Notes: generated by a model not told the origin, from the letters alone. Positions 43,978 through 53,557 are shown, counted from the first letter of the stretch. The stretch is 64,000 nt of DNA from UBA2421 sp002343075 (GCA_937982565.1 CALJLN010000003.1:248001-312000), one strand, 5' to 3'. Program-made: numbers and translations.

Positions 43978-44904
43978 TTGGGCGTGAGCGAGCGACGTGC
44001 ATGCCGGGTGCTGGGCCAGGCCAGGGCGGTGCAGCGGCATACGCCGCGGGTGCGTGATGATGAAGGTCCATTGCGGGGTCGGGTGATCGAACTGGCGGCG
44101 GTGTACGGCCGCTACGGCACGCCGCGGATCACGGCGATGCTTCGGCATGAGGGGTGGAGTGTGAATCACAAACGCGTGGAGCGGATCTGGCGGCAGGAAG
44201 GCTTGAAAGTGCCGCAGAAGCAGCCGAAACGGGGGCGATTGTGGCTTGGCGACGGGAGTTGTATTCGCATGCGTCCGGAGAGGAAGGATCACGTGTGGGC
44301 CTACGACTTTGTTGCCGGGCGGACACATGAAGGTGTTCCGTTCCGGATGCTGACGATCGTGGACGAGTTTACGCGGGAGTGTTTGGCGATCGACGTGGCG
44401 CGGAAGCTGGGGAGTGATGACGTGCTGGAAAGACTGGCTTGGCTGATGGCAACGCGTGGGGTGCCGGAGCACATCCGCTCTGACAACGGCCCGGAGTTCA
44501 CGGCGGCAGTGGTGAGGGAATGGCTGGGGAAGGTTGGCGTGAAGACTCTGTTCATCGAACCGGGGAGCCCGTGGGAGAACGGCTACGTGGAAAGCTTTAA
44601 CGGAAAGCTGCGGGATGAACTGCTGGACCGGGAGATCTTCTACAGCCTGAATGAGGCGAAGGTGCTGATCGGGGGGTGGCGTGAACATTATAACCGGGTG
44701 CGACCACACTCGTCACTGGGGTATCGCCCGCCGGCACCGGAAACGATCGCAAGTCGTGCATCAGCAGAGACGCAACGACACGAGAAGCAACACGAGGACA
44801 GCGGAGTACCGCTGGCGGTTGAAGGAGCTCCCCCCCGGAAGACACCAACGCGTAGCCAGGACGGTTTCTTCTTGACGGGGAAAATCGTGGAAGGACTAAC
44901 ATAG
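43978..44904 (+). CDS. IS3-type transposase OrfB, DDE integrase domain
   Basis: The open frame is in -1 phase to OrfA and is open upstream from about 43921, so it is read as the second half of an OrfAB fusion. The integrase core has the DDE triad: Asp in VWAYDFVAG, Asp in HIRSDNGPEF and Glu in SPWENGYVESFNGKLRDE. The HTH_21-like segment (VELAAVYGRYGTPRITAMLRHEGW-type) precedes it. All catalytic residues are intact, so the element could be active. A tail after HSSLGYRPPAPE is basic and variable. Confidence 0.9.
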   Translation: MGVSERRACRVLGQARAVQRHTPRVRDDEGPLRGRVIELAAVYGRYGTPRITAMLRHEGWSVNHKRVERIWRQEGLKVPQKQPKRGRLWLGDGSCIRMRPERKDHVWAYDFVAGRTHEGVPFRMLTIVDEFTRECLAIDVARKLGSDDVLERLAWLMATRGVPEHIRSDNGPEFTAAVVREWLGKVGVKTLFIEPGSPWENGYVESFNGKLRDELLDREIFYSLNEAKVLIGGWREHYNRVRPHSSLGYRPPAPETIASRASAETQRHEKQHEDSGVPLAVEGAPPRKTPTRSQDGFFLTGKIVEGLT

Positions 44905-44921
44905 AAGTTGGTATGATTCGC

Positions 44922-44933
44922 GGGGGAAGGTCA
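44922..44933 (-). repeat. Right terminal inverted repeat of IS3-type element
   Basis: GGGGGAAGGTCA on the plus strand, the exact complement of the left end. Confidence 0.8.
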
Positions 44934-44965
44934 CTATCGCCACCGACAGCTCGAACAATGCCTTC

Positions 44966-47900
44966 TTGGCAACAACATTTGCCTACAACGACAGGGGCTG
45001 GCTTGAGACAACGACTGAACCGACGGGGAATGTTCACAAGTCGCTATACGATGATTTGGGCCGAGTGATTAAAGAACAACAAGGAAATGGCCCAACAAAC
45101 CTCGTTACCGTTCGGGAATATGAGTACGACGATCCCAGCGACACGCTTACCGGCGGCGGCGTGGGCGACGGCTATTTGACCAAAGTGACCGAGATCCCCG
45201 GAGGTTCGGTTGCAGACCGAGTAACCCGTTATGTACATGACTGGCGCGGCCGCGTCCAGGCGAGCAAGGTCAACGCCGCATCGACCACCGCGTATTACTT
45301 CACTTACGACAACCTCGACCGAATGACCGGCATTGAAGGCTATAGCGGCGAATCTGCAATCCTCAATGTTGGCACCGCTACAACCGGAACCAGCAATCCG
45401 ATTGAGTATGCATCGGGCACGACCGCTTCGCGCTTGCGCTCGAAGGAAACGTACGCGCACGACGATCGCGATCAACTCTTCAAGTCGAATCAGTTTAAAG
45501 TGACGTTTACCGACAGCGCCGCTACGCTGGGAGGTTCGTTGCAGACCGACCGGTGGTATGACGGCCGTGGGAACTTGATTAAGGAGTACACCCCGGGTTC
45601 CGGCGTCTATAAGTTCCAGCACGATGGCGCCGGTCGCCTCGTCGCAAGCTATCTTACCAATGGCGGTAGCGATGTCGCCGCCGGCCAAACCGGTACGTGG
45701 GATCATGCCGACGACTTAACTGGCGACCGGGTGATCGAGCAATCGACTACGATCTATGACAAAGGCAGCCGGCCCGTTCTGCACACGACCTATGAACGCA
45801 TTGATGGCACATCGCCCACGACACTCGCCTTGGAGCCACACAACTCGTTCATTCAGACAACGGCCGCCTGGTACGACAAAGCGGACCGCCTTACCGCCAC
45901 AGCGCTGTTCGGTCGCGACAACGGCTCCACGCGATACGTTTTCAATATCAACGGATCGCTTATTGACACGACGCCCAACAACGGCCTGCCGGACGTAGCG
46001 GAAGGGGCGGCGTACGCGCCCAATACCTCCGACAATTACATTGTCACCAAGTTCGATCACGACAGTGGCGGAAGGCCGTATCGGGTTACTGACAATAAAG
46101 GCAAGATTACCGAAACCCAGTTCGACATCCTCGGCCGACCGACCAAGCTGATTGAAAACTACGTCAACGGCGTCGCTTCCGAAACCGAGTCAGACACCGA
46201 CCGTACCACGAATTGGCAGTACGACAGCAAAGGCCGGCTGTTCCGCTTGGTTGCCGAAAACCCCAGAGGAAGCGGCTTGGGCGTAGAGAGTCAGAACACC
46301 ACCTATCAATACAGCTCGACCATTGATGCGGGTTGGGCCACTGCCGTTGTCTATCCCGACAGCACCAACACGCTGACGCTAAACAGTTCCGAAAACGAAC
46401 TGGTGTCCATGACCGGCAACGACCATGTGTCTGCCGCCTACGATCGGCTCGGTCGCGTCACTCAGCAGACCGACCAGCGCGGCGTCGTGCATGATTACAT
46501 TTTCAACACCGCCGGCTATTTGGCGGAAGACCGGGCGACTAATTTAGGCGGAACCGGCTTGGTTGATGGCACCGTTCGTCGATTGCAGTACAGCTACGAT
46601 GACCTCGGCCGCATTCAGTTGGCCAGCAGTTACGACAGCGTTACCGGCGGCAATATTCTGAATCAAGTTCGCCATTCCTATGACGGCTGGGGCAATGTCA
46701 GCAAGAGCGATCAGTCACATTCGGGCGCTGTGACCGGCAGCACCCCGGCAGTTCAGTATGTGTATGTCGATGGCGATACCGGGAACGGTGTCGCCAAGCA
46801 TAATCGGCTCTCAGTCATCATCTATCCAAACGGCCGCGAGGTCGGACACGGATACGGAACGATCGGTGATACGATCAGTCGAGTTGAGTCAATCGGCGAC
46901 AGCGTCAGCGTCCTCGGTTCATCGGGCGTCGAGTCGGCCTACACCTTCATCGGAAGTTCGCGGCTTGCCTCGGGTTACCACGGACTGCAATACCTTACTG
47001 TGACGTACGATCGCTTCGGTCGAGTCGATAAACACGTGTGGACCAGCGAGAGTGAGTGGGACAGTGATGTAGACGGATGGGCGTACACTTACGACCGCAA
47101 TTCGAACCGACTCTCGCGATCTTTCACTGGCTGGGTCGAAGATGCACCTTCTAACGACTTTGACACCTACACCTACGACGGTCTAGACCGTTTGGCGAGT
47201 TTCAACTTCTCGAATGCGTTCACGCAAACGTGGTCTGGAGCCGGCGCAACGCTTGACGCGCTGGGCAACTGGCGCACCTTCGTCACCGACACCAACGGTA
47301 CAGCGAGCGGCGGAACGGTCACGCAGACGCGTACGCACAACGAAGCGAATGAAATCCTGGCCAACCCAGGCAATTCTCCAGCGTGGACAACACCCGTCCA
47401 CGATGCTGCCGGCAACATGACTGCAATGCCCAAGCCCGGCGCCGAGAGTACGCAGATCGACGCCAAGTACGACGCCTGGAACCGCATGGTCGAGGCGAAG
47501 GAGAACAGCACGGTCACAGGCTCGTACCGATTCGACGCCTTCAGCCGGCGGGTCAGCAAAACGATTGGTTCAAACACGGAGTACTCGTATTTCAGTGAAG
47601 ACTACCAAGTGCTGGAAGTTCGTAAGAACACAAGTACCACGCCCCTTGAACAGAATGTGTGGGGAACCCGGTACGTCGACGAGCTCATTGTTCGTGACCG
47701 CGATTCAATTCCCGACGATGGGTCGCGCGACAACAGCTTCTCCGGCGACGGATTGCTCACCGTCGACTTCGGCGCTTCAGACTTCGGCCGGCGTTTTGCC
47801 GTGCAAACTGATGGCAAATTGCTGTTTGTCGGTTGGACCGGCAACAGCCCCAATCGCGACATCGCCATTGCCCGTTATCACCCGGACGGAACGCCGGATG

Positions 47901-49756
47901 CGTCGTTTTCGGGTGACGGGTTGCACACCATCGATATCTCAGGCTCGGGCAGTGATGATCTTGGATACGCCGTCACACAATTGAGCAGCGGCAAGATTCT
48001 GATTGCCGGCCGTTCATCCGGCGACACGGCGCTCGTTCAGCTGACTGCGTCGGGCGCGATCGACACGAGTTTTGGCAGCGGCGATGGCATCGTCACCCAC
48101 AACCTGGGCGGAACAGACGGCGCTTTCGACATGCTGATTGACGGCGACAACAAAATTGTTTTGTCGGGCTGGGCCAATGGCACTGAAGCAATCGTTGTTC
48201 GCCTCAACAGCGACGCAAGCTTTGACACCGGCTTTGGCACCAATGGCAAGGTCAACCCTTACTTCGGAGACGCCGGCAGCAATGACCGTGCGTATGCAGT
48301 CGCGCTTGCAGCAGGGGGAAAACTTGTCGTCGCCGGCAGGATCGACGACCTGGCGGCGGTAGCCCGGCTGACCAGCACCGGCACTGCCGACACCACTTTC
48401 TCCGGCAACGGGGTTGATACAACGGCTCATGGCGACGCGCTGTGGGACGTTGCGGTGCAGTCCGACGGAAAGATCGTCGCCACCGGCTCGCTGGATAACA
48501 TCGACACGGTGGTCGTCCGCTTCGGCTCAGCCGGCGGGCTGGATACGCTCTTCGGCGGCGGGGACGGGTACGATCTACCCGGTTACGGTCTGGGCAACGG
48601 CATCGCACTCCAGCCGGATGGAAAGATCCTCGTCGCCAGTTCCGATGACACCATCGACCCGCAACTCTACCGCTACAACACCAACGGCACGCTCGACACC
48701 ACCTTCGGCACCAACGGCCGGGTCGTCGAAAACTTCGGCAGCGGCAGCGAGTCGTGGGTGGGCGTCGCCCACACCTGGGACGGCAAGATCGTCGTCAGCG
48801 GCTACGGCGGGGGCGATTTCGTGGCGGCCCGGTACAATGCCGGCGTCGGCCTCGATCAAAGGCTCTACGTGCAGCAGGACGCCAACTTCAACGTCACCAG
48901 CGTCAGCAACGGCAACTCGGTGCTGGAACGCTACCGCTTCACCCCCTACGGCCAGCGGACGGTACTGAACAACGACTTCACCGCCGACATCGACAACACC
49001 AGCGACTACAGCTTCGACGCCGGCCATCAGGGCCTCAAGCACGACCCCGAGACGGGCCTGATCTACAACCGCGCCCGCATGCTCCACCCGACGCTGGGGC
49101 GGTTCACCAGCCGTGATCCGCTGGGGTATGTGGATGGGATGAGTGTGTATCAGGCGTATCTCAGTTCGCCAAAGCGGTTTGTCGATCCGTCGGGCCTCGA
49201 TTCATGGTTTTGGGAAACGCTGGATACGTTCACCGATTTTGCAAACGGGGCGCTCGATGACGTTACCATGGGCGCGACAGGGGTTTTACGTGATGCGGTA
49301 GGCTTGAACGGAAACGGTGGAGTCGATACCGATTCAACTTCATACGCGGCTGGCGAGTACACCGCAGCAGGCGCTCAAGCCTTGACTGGTGCCGGCGCTG
49401 TGAAGAAAGCCGCTCAGGAAGTCGCCGAGCGACTCGCAAGAGAAGCGCTTCAGGCACTTGCAGAGAAAGCAGCCAGGGAGGCAGCGGAAAAGACAGCTCA
49501 GAAGATTCGGAATAAGGCGCATCACATTTTCGAGAAGACGAAGCACAATCTCGATGAGCTTGCGAAGAAAATCGGGTCGCGAGAAGACGCAACGAAGGCG
49601 ATTGATGATGCAGCGCAGGCGGCTACGAAGGGATTACCGGATGGCGTTCATAAAGTTGTTGTCGATGTTCAAGGCACCAAAGTTACTGTCAAAGGTATAG
49701 TAAGGGATGGTGCCTTTGAGCTTGGCACAGCGTGGGGACCGCCTTTACATCCTTAA
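44966..49756 (+). CDS. 5'-truncated YD/Rhs-repeat protein with delta-60 repeats and toxin-like tail
   Basis: This is a giant Rhs-type protein of about 1600 residues whose true N-terminus is missing: the frame runs back to the IS right end (44933), and the first usable codon is TTG 44966. YD repeats fill the first about 915 residues (for example YDDLGRVIKE, YDGLDRLASF). Delta-60 repeats follow (about 921-1290, FSGDGLLTVDFG...). The Rhs core (about 1290-1405) has RFTPYGQRTVLN, NRARMLHPTLGRFTSRDPLGY and FVDPSGLD. After DPSGL the unique tail ends in an Ala/Lys/Glu-rich helix and a domain with KAHHIFEKTKHNLDEL and TKVTVKGIVRDGAFELGTAWGPP, probably a toxin of unknown type. A separate gene 15 bases on may be its immunity partner. 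Without its N-terminus it cannot be exported as it stands. Confidence 0.82.
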   Translation: MATTFAYNDRGWLETTTEPTGNVHKSLYDDLGRVIKEQQGNGPTNLVTVREYEYDDPSDTLTGGGVGDGYLTKVTEIPGGSVADRVTRYVHDWRGRVQASKVNAASTTAYYFTYDNLDRMTGIEGYSGESAILNVGTATTGTSNPIEYASGTTASRLRSKETYAHDDRDQLFKSNQFKVTFTDSAATLGGSLQTDRWYDGRGNLIKEYTPGSGVYKFQHDGAGRLVASYLTNGGSDVAAGQTGTWDHADDLTGDRVIEQSTTIYDKGSRPVLHTTYERIDGTSPTTLALEPHNSFIQTTAAWYDKADRLTATALFGRDNGSTRYVFNINGSLIDTTPNNGLPDVAEGAAYAPNTSDNYIVTKFDHDSGGRPYRVTDNKGKITETQFDILGRPTKLIENYVNGVASETESDTDRTTNWQYDSKGRLFRLVAENPRGSGLGVESQNTTYQYSSTIDAGWATAVVYPDSTNTLTLNSSENELVSMTGNDHVSAAYDRLGRVTQQTDQRGVVHDYIFNTAGYLAEDRATNLGGTGLVDGTVRRLQYSYDDLGRIQLASSYDSVTGGNILNQVRHSYDGWGNVSKSDQSHSGAVTGSTPAVQYVYVDGDTGNGVAKHNRLSVIIYPNGREVGHGYGTIGDTISRVESIGDSVSVLGSSGVESAYTFIGSSRLASGYHGLQYLTVTYDRFGRVDKHVWTSESEWDSDVDGWAYTYDRNSNRLSRSFTGWVEDAPSNDFDTYTYDGLDRLASFNFSNAFTQTWSGAGATLDALGNWRTFVTDTNGTASGGTVTQTRTHNEANEILANPGNSPAWTTPVHDAAGNMTAMPKPGAESTQIDAKYDAWNRMVEAKENSTVTGSYRFDAFSRRVSKTIGSNTEYSYFSEDYQVLEVRKNTSTTPLEQNVWGTRYVDELIVRDRDSIPDDGSRDNSFSGDGLLTVDFGASDFGRRFAVQTDGKLLFVGWTGNSPNRDIAIARYHPDGTPDASFSGDGLHTIDISGSGSDDLGYAVTQLSSGKILIAGRSSGDTALVQLTASGAIDTSFGSGDGIVTHNLGGTDGAFDMLIDGDNKIVLSGWANGTEAIVVRLNSDASFDTGFGTNGKVNPYFGDAGSNDRAYAVALAAGGKLVVAGRIDDLAAVARLTSTGTADTTFSGNGVDTTAHGDALWDVAVQSDGKIVATGSLDNIDTVVVRFGSAGGLDTLFGGGDGYDLPGYGLGNGIALQPDGKILVASSDDTIDPQLYRYNTNGTLDTTFGTNGRVVENFGSGSESWVGVAHTWDGKIVVSGYGGGDFVAARYNAGVGLDQRLYVQQDANFNVTSVSNGNSVLERYRFTPYGQRTVLNNDFTADIDNTSDYSFDAGHQGLKHDPETGLIYNRARMLHPTLGRFTSRDPLGYVDGMSVYQAYLSSPKRFVDPSGLDSWFWETLDTFTDFANGALDDVTMGATGVLRDAVGLNGNGGVDTDSTSYAAGEYTAAGAQALTGAGAVKKAAQEVAERLAREALQALAEKAAREAAEKTAQKIRNKAHHIFEKTKHNLDELAKKIGSREDATKAIDDAAQAATKGLPDGVHKVVVDVQGTKVTVKGIVRDGAFELGTAWGPPLHP
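48826..49078 (+). repeat. Rhs core direct repeat, copy 1
   Basis: This stretch of the big Rhs-type gene is repeated 1373 bases downstream (50199-50451) with about five differences in 253 bases. It encodes the core from the RYNAGVGLDQ segment to the NRAR segment just before the variable tail. Confidence 0.9.
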
Positions 49757-49771
49757 CATAGGAAGCAAGCC

Positions 49772-50188
49772 ATGATCACAATTGAGGATATTGCGGATAA
49801 GGTGGTTACGGAACTCCTGGAGGGCGAGGGCATTACTCTGGCAGTTTTGCGAGACCAGATGAAGACAGCCCGATTGCAGTACGAGAGGACCGAAACCGGT
49901 TTCTTTGCGAACTTCATATGCGCTCCTGATGTGCCACTCTTGCCGAACAATCCGGACTTTGAGTTGGATGATGCGAACGGCTCGCTCAACAAAGAGAAAG
50001 TTCCAATCGGTTTCACGTTGTTCATCCGTTCAGGTAAGCTCGACTTCTTAGAAGGCTATACATTTGGAGAAGCGGTTCTGCCCGAGCGCATCGATAATTT
50101 TGAACTGAAACTGGCGAAAGACATGAAGCGGGACAAACAAACGATTGAGACCCAAGAATCAAGCGTTCAAGCCAAGAATGAAGAGTAG
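49772..50188 (+). CDS. Candidate immunity protein for the Rhs toxin tail
   Basis: This 138-residue acidic protein (MITIEDIADKVVTELLEG..., with FFANFICAPDVPLLPNNPDFELDD and a Lys/Glu-rich C-terminus) has AGGAAG seven bases ahead of its ATG and begins 15 bases after the Rhs-type gene. That position, between the toxin tail and an orphan core copy, is where immunity genes sit in Rhs/polymorphic toxin loci. I recognise no family and see no membrane helix or signal peptide, so it would act in the cytoplasm. The role is inferred from position only. Confidence 0.6.
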   Translation: MITIEDIADKVVTELLEGEGITLAVLRDQMKTARLQYERTETGFFANFICAPDVPLLPNNPDFELDDANGSLNKEKVPIGFTLFIRSGKLDFLEGYTFGEAVLPERIDNFELKLAKDMKRDKQTIETQESSVQAKNEE

Positions 50189-50198
50189 CGCTAAGAAC

Positions 50199-50482
50199 GG
50201 CTCGGTACAATGCCGGCGTCGGCCTCGATCAAAGGCTCTACGTGCAGCAGGACGCCAACTTCAACGTCACCAGCGTCAGCAACGGCAACTCGGTGCTGGA
50301 ACGCTACCGCTTCACCCCCTACGGCCAGCGGACGGTACTGAACAACGACTTCACCGCCGACATCGACAACACCAGCGACTACAGCTTCGACGCCGGCCAT
50401 CAGGGTCTCAAGCACGACGCCGAGACGGGGCTGATCTACAATCGCGCCCGCTACCTGCAAAACTCGCTCGGCCGGTTCACCA
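50199..50482 (+). pseudogene. Orphan Rhs core fragment (direct repeat copy 2)
   Basis: The fragment repeats the core of the upstream Rhs-type gene almost exactly to 50451 and continues in a diverged form (YLQNSLGRFTT) to about 50482, where the stop end of the second terminase begins on the other strand. There is no start codon of its own and no tail, so it is a displaced core end left from a tail exchange or a reserve for one. The reading frame is the same as in the full gene. Confidence 0.8.
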
Positions 50483-52507
50483 CGTCCCCTTGTACCGGTG
50501 CAGCCAATTTGACACCTCGCTTCGTTCGATCCACGACTTCTCCTCCGAATCTCGCGGGACCGGGGGAGACGGCGGGGCGGGTGGCAGGGCCGGCATCTCC
50601 TGCACCAACTTCACTCCACACCCATGTGCTGCGACGCAGCTGTTGTAGAGCGCATCGAACCAGTGGTTCTGGCGGCGGATGCGTTCCCATTTGGTGACCA
50701 CGCCCTTGCCGGCGACGAACTCTTCGGTTTTCACCTCCGCCGTCAGATGTTTGGCCAGCGACAGGTGGTCTTGGGCTGCGGCACGGTAGAGTGTCATCGC
50801 CCCGGCATTGCCGATGGGCGTGCTTAAACGCTGATGAACCCAGGTCTTCCAGTGATCGGCGTCGGCCTCGATGATGTGCAGCTGCTGGACCGGGAGCCAG
50901 GAGACATGGCAGCCTTCGCCGACGAGCTTGACCGTCGAGCCGGTTTGGGTGGTGCGTTCGGCCCACTGCTGGCGGTACTGCTGGCCGGCGCCTCGGCCGA
51001 ACGCTGGGCGGAAGCGTTCTCCTGCCTCGCGGCAGAACGTGTACACGACATCGGTCATGTAGCCGGCGTCGACAAACACCTGCGCCGGCTGAAGCCGCTG
51101 CCCGTCGGCAACGACCGCGGGCCACCCGGCGAGCATGAAGTCTTTCATCTCGCGCAGGCCGACCATGACCGCCCGCTCGACGCCCAGGCTTTCGCTGGCG
51201 ACTTCCAGGCGGCCGTAATCGACGATGTGCCCGCTGGCCTGCGGCGTCCAGGCCACGACTACCCAGTGGAACAGGTATTTGCCTAGGTCCACCCCGGCCG
51301 TGAGGATCGGCATGTTGGCTGGGACGATCCCCTTGGGCGCATCGGTCATGCGTGCCGCCAGCTCGTGGATCTCCAGGCTGGTCTGCGCCAGCTTCGGGGG
51401 AACCACGGGGATGCACCAGACGAACTGCCGCAGTTCACGCTCGGCGGAGTCTTCATCCGCCGCACGGGAGGCGCGCCACTCATCGGCCGCAATGTCGCCG
51501 GCGGTCAGGAACAGGTTGTTCACCGCCGACCAGCGAAAGCCCAGCGTATCGGTCGGGCTCGGCTCGCCGGTAATGATTGGCGTGTCCGCTTCGCCGGTGA
51601 CGGTCTGCCCGTCGTGCAGGAGGATGGAATAAGTGTTGGCTTGCACGCGCTGGGAGTCGCTCCAGCATTCGCCGCAAGCGGGGCAGGCAAAGGCGGCGTT
51701 GCTACGCGCTTCGACCTGGCTTTGGGCTCCCTGCCAGCCGGTCAGATGCTCGCGCTCGGGTGAGACCCATTGCCGGCAAGCCGGACAACGTAGTGCGATC
51801 CGGCTGCGGGTTCCTTTGGAGTAGTCCTGCCAGGTTCGACCATTCTCGGTGCTGACGGTGCACTCCATGTATATCCGCCGTCGCCGGCCAAAGGCGCGGG
51901 TGCGGGCTTCCATCTGCGTGATCTTGTCGCTTTCACGGCTGGAGAGGCCGGGCTTGTCCATCCCGTCAGTCTCCGTGATCACCAGCACACGTGACGTGAA
52001 GCCGGCCCGGCTCTTATCTGACCCTCCGCCGGACATGAACTTCAGCGTCGCACCGTTGCGGAACTGCAGATACTCAACCAGCCCGCCGCGACTACCCGCC
52101 CCCTGGCTGGGCAGCAGGTCGCGGTAGCGGGATTGCTCGATCACCGGCAGGATGTCCTGCCGCCATTTGTCGGCGGCCATGTCCATGTCCGGTAGGCCGC
52201 AGATGACCGTCTCCTGCAGCTCAAACAGGTGATATAGCAGGGGAACGACAAAGCAGGACAGGGTCTTGCCCGATTGAGTCGGACCGGTGGCGACATGGCG
52301 GGACCAGAGGCCGGAGTCGACCGCATCAAACCACAGGCTGGTATAAGGCTGGCGGGCGCATCGAAAGCGCCGCCCCTCGAACGGACCGGACGGAATGACA
52401 ATCTCCTGCTCGGCAAACTGCTTCATCGTGCGCAGCCGCCGGGGACGGGCCTGGGCCAGGAACCAGTCCAGGTCTTCGCGGATCGGATGTCGGAGGATCG
52501 TGCTCAT
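50477..52507 (-). CDS. Phage terminase large subunit, GpA type
   Basis: This 676-residue packaging protein opens with a region ending FAEQEIVIPSGPFEGRRFRC and then has the Walker A-like loop GPTQSGKTLSCFVVPLLYHL. The Walker B-like part is RVLVITETDGMD. A zinc-binding part has CPACRQW and CPACGECW. The C-terminal nuclease half has TAGVDLGKYLFHWVVVAW and VFVDAGYMTDVVYTFC, the GpA pattern. It is complete in length. Its stop lies against the orphan Rhs core. Its ATG overlaps the stop of the small-subunit-like gene by four bases. No head or portal genes follow. Confidence 0.85.
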   Translation of the reverse strand: MSTILRHPIREDLDWFLAQARPRRLRTMKQFAEQEIVIPSGPFEGRRFRCARQPYTSLWFDAVDSGLWSRHVATGPTQSGKTLSCFVVPLLYHLFELQETVICGLPDMDMAADKWRQDILPVIEQSRYRDLLPSQGAGSRGGLVEYLQFRNGATLKFMSGGGSDKSRAGFTSRVLVITETDGMDKPGLSSRESDKITQMEARTRAFGRRRRIYMECTVSTENGRTWQDYSKGTRSRIALRCPACRQWVSPEREHLTGWQGAQSQVEARSNAAFACPACGECWSDSQRVQANTYSILLHDGQTVTGEADTPIITGEPSPTDTLGFRWSAVNNLFLTAGDIAADEWRASRAADEDSAERELRQFVWCIPVVPPKLAQTSLEIHELAARMTDAPKGIVPANMPILTAGVDLGKYLFHWVVVAWTPQASGHIVDYGRLEVASESLGVERAVMVGLREMKDFMLAGWPAVVADGQRLQPAQVFVDAGYMTDVVYTFCREAGERFRPAFGRGAGQQYRQQWAERTTQTGSTVKLVGEGCHVSWLPVQQLHIIEADADHWKTWVHQRLSTPIGNAGAMTLYRAAAQDHLSLAKHLTAEVKTEEFVAGKGVVTKWERIRRQNHWFDALYNSCVAAHGCGVKLVQEMPALPPAPPSPPVPRDSEEKSWIERSEVSNWLHRYKGTW

Positions 52508-53172
52508 GGCCCACCTCCGAACGACTGCTCGATCTCGCGCTGCGCGTCATCGATGGCCTCGTAAAGGATCTCGACCGCGCCGCTGCCAAATTGCCGTTGC
52601 AGGGTCTCGCCGGCCCCACGGAGCAGCGCCGCGATCCGCCCCAAGGCTTCGCGGGCCTTGTCCCGCGGCAACAGTTGCCGCTCGCGTTCCAGCCGATCGA
52701 GACGGGCGAGGGCGGCGCGCTCCTCCCGGTACCGCTCCAGGGCCGGGCTGCTGCCGCCGAGCATCAATGCATCGCCTTCGACGTCGCGGGCGAGCTTCAG
52801 GGCATTGTCGGCCAGGAAGTCGTGCAGCGCCCGGGCGAGCTTAGGCAGGCTGATCACCGGACCACCCATCGGCAGCCCGTAGCGCTCAGCCTGTTCATTG
52901 ATGACTTTGGTCTGGCGACCGGACATGGCCCGCCAGTGCTTCTGAGGGATTGATTCGTAATACTGCCAGCGGAGCCGCTCTTCTTTATCCTTCTCATGGC
53001 GGCGCAGAGCGTCGCGCTCGTCCCGCGTCAGCTCGGCGTTGGTTATCACCTTCTGGTAAGCGCGTTTGACCAAGTCGCTGTCGACCCGTGCGGCAGCCGA
53101 CAGCGCGGGCGGGGGCTTGGCTGTAGGGGCAACGGCCAATCGGCGGGGAAGTTGGGGGGCTTTGCGTGGCAT
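52504..53172 (-). CDS. Terminase small-subunit-like protein
   Basis: This 222-residue basic protein lies directly upstream of the GpA terminase and is coupled to it by an ATGA overlap. It has charged helices (DERDALRRHEKDKEERLRWQYYESIPQKHWRAMSGRQTKVINEQAERYGLP) resembling the Nu1-like small-subunit DNA-binding part with a possible helix-turn-helix, then a long helical tail. The similarity is only by layout and position; a different packaging accessory is possible. Confidence 0.6.
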   Translation of the reverse strand: MPRKAPQLPRRLAVAPTAKPPPALSAAARVDSDLVKRAYQKVITNAELTRDERDALRRHEKDKEERLRWQYYESIPQKHWRAMSGRQTKVINEQAERYGLPMGGPVISLPKLARALHDFLADNALKLARDVEGDALMLGGSSPALERYREERAALARLDRLERERQLLPRDKAREALGRIAALLRGAGETLQRQFGSGAVEILYEAIDDAQREIEQSFGGGP

Positions 53173-53557
53173 CTTACTTACAGGCCTGATTCACCATGAG
53201 ACGTGTAATCTTTCCGCCGTTGTTTGGTCCCGCGGTAAGGCAAGCTCGTGGGAAGGAACCATGCCGGGGGGGGTAGCCCGTTGGCCCCCGTTGGCCACGT
53301 GGCGGCGCACGTCGCGTCCGTCCGCGTTCGGTCGAGTCACGTGGCCCCCGTCCACACCCGCGCCCGTGCGTCCCGCGTGCGCGCGTCCCGTCGCTACCGA
53401 GCCGACTGTTAGGCTGGGGCGATTGCGTGTGCGCGCCATCATGTTTGACGAAACGCTGAACAAAAGAGCGATTTAATGCTTGATGTTTCGCGGTGGTTGA
53501 GGCTTCATGTGCGTAGCGAACAACGTAACAGATTTGAATGTAATTACTGGAGACATG
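53173..53557. other. Intergenic region between divergent phage-type operons
   Basis: The 385 bases between the terminase pair (minus) and the small-gene operon (plus) are very GC-rich, with repeated CCGTTGGCC and GTGGCCCCCGT runs around 53275-53360. Promoters of both operons should lie here. A short TGGAGA ribosome site marks the start of the plus-strand gene at 53558. I see no other feature. Confidence 0.5.

Larger units (their letters stand above)
43577..44933 (+). mobile_element. IS3-family insertion sequence, IS407-like
   Basis: The 1357-bp element has 12-bp perfect terminal inverted repeats (TGACCTTCCCCC at 43577-43588 and its complement at 44922-44933) with partial similarity further in. 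It encodes OrfA and OrfB in -1 phase. The flanking bases (GACGG left, CTATC right) are not a direct repeat, so no target duplication is preserved; the two sides belong to different genes (terminase and YD-repeat protein). This points to recombination between IS copies after insertion. Confidence 0.85.

Noticed and set aside
43577..44933. Target-site duplication of the IS element
   Set aside because: The bases on either side of the two ends (GACGG and CTATC) are not repeats, so none is claimed.
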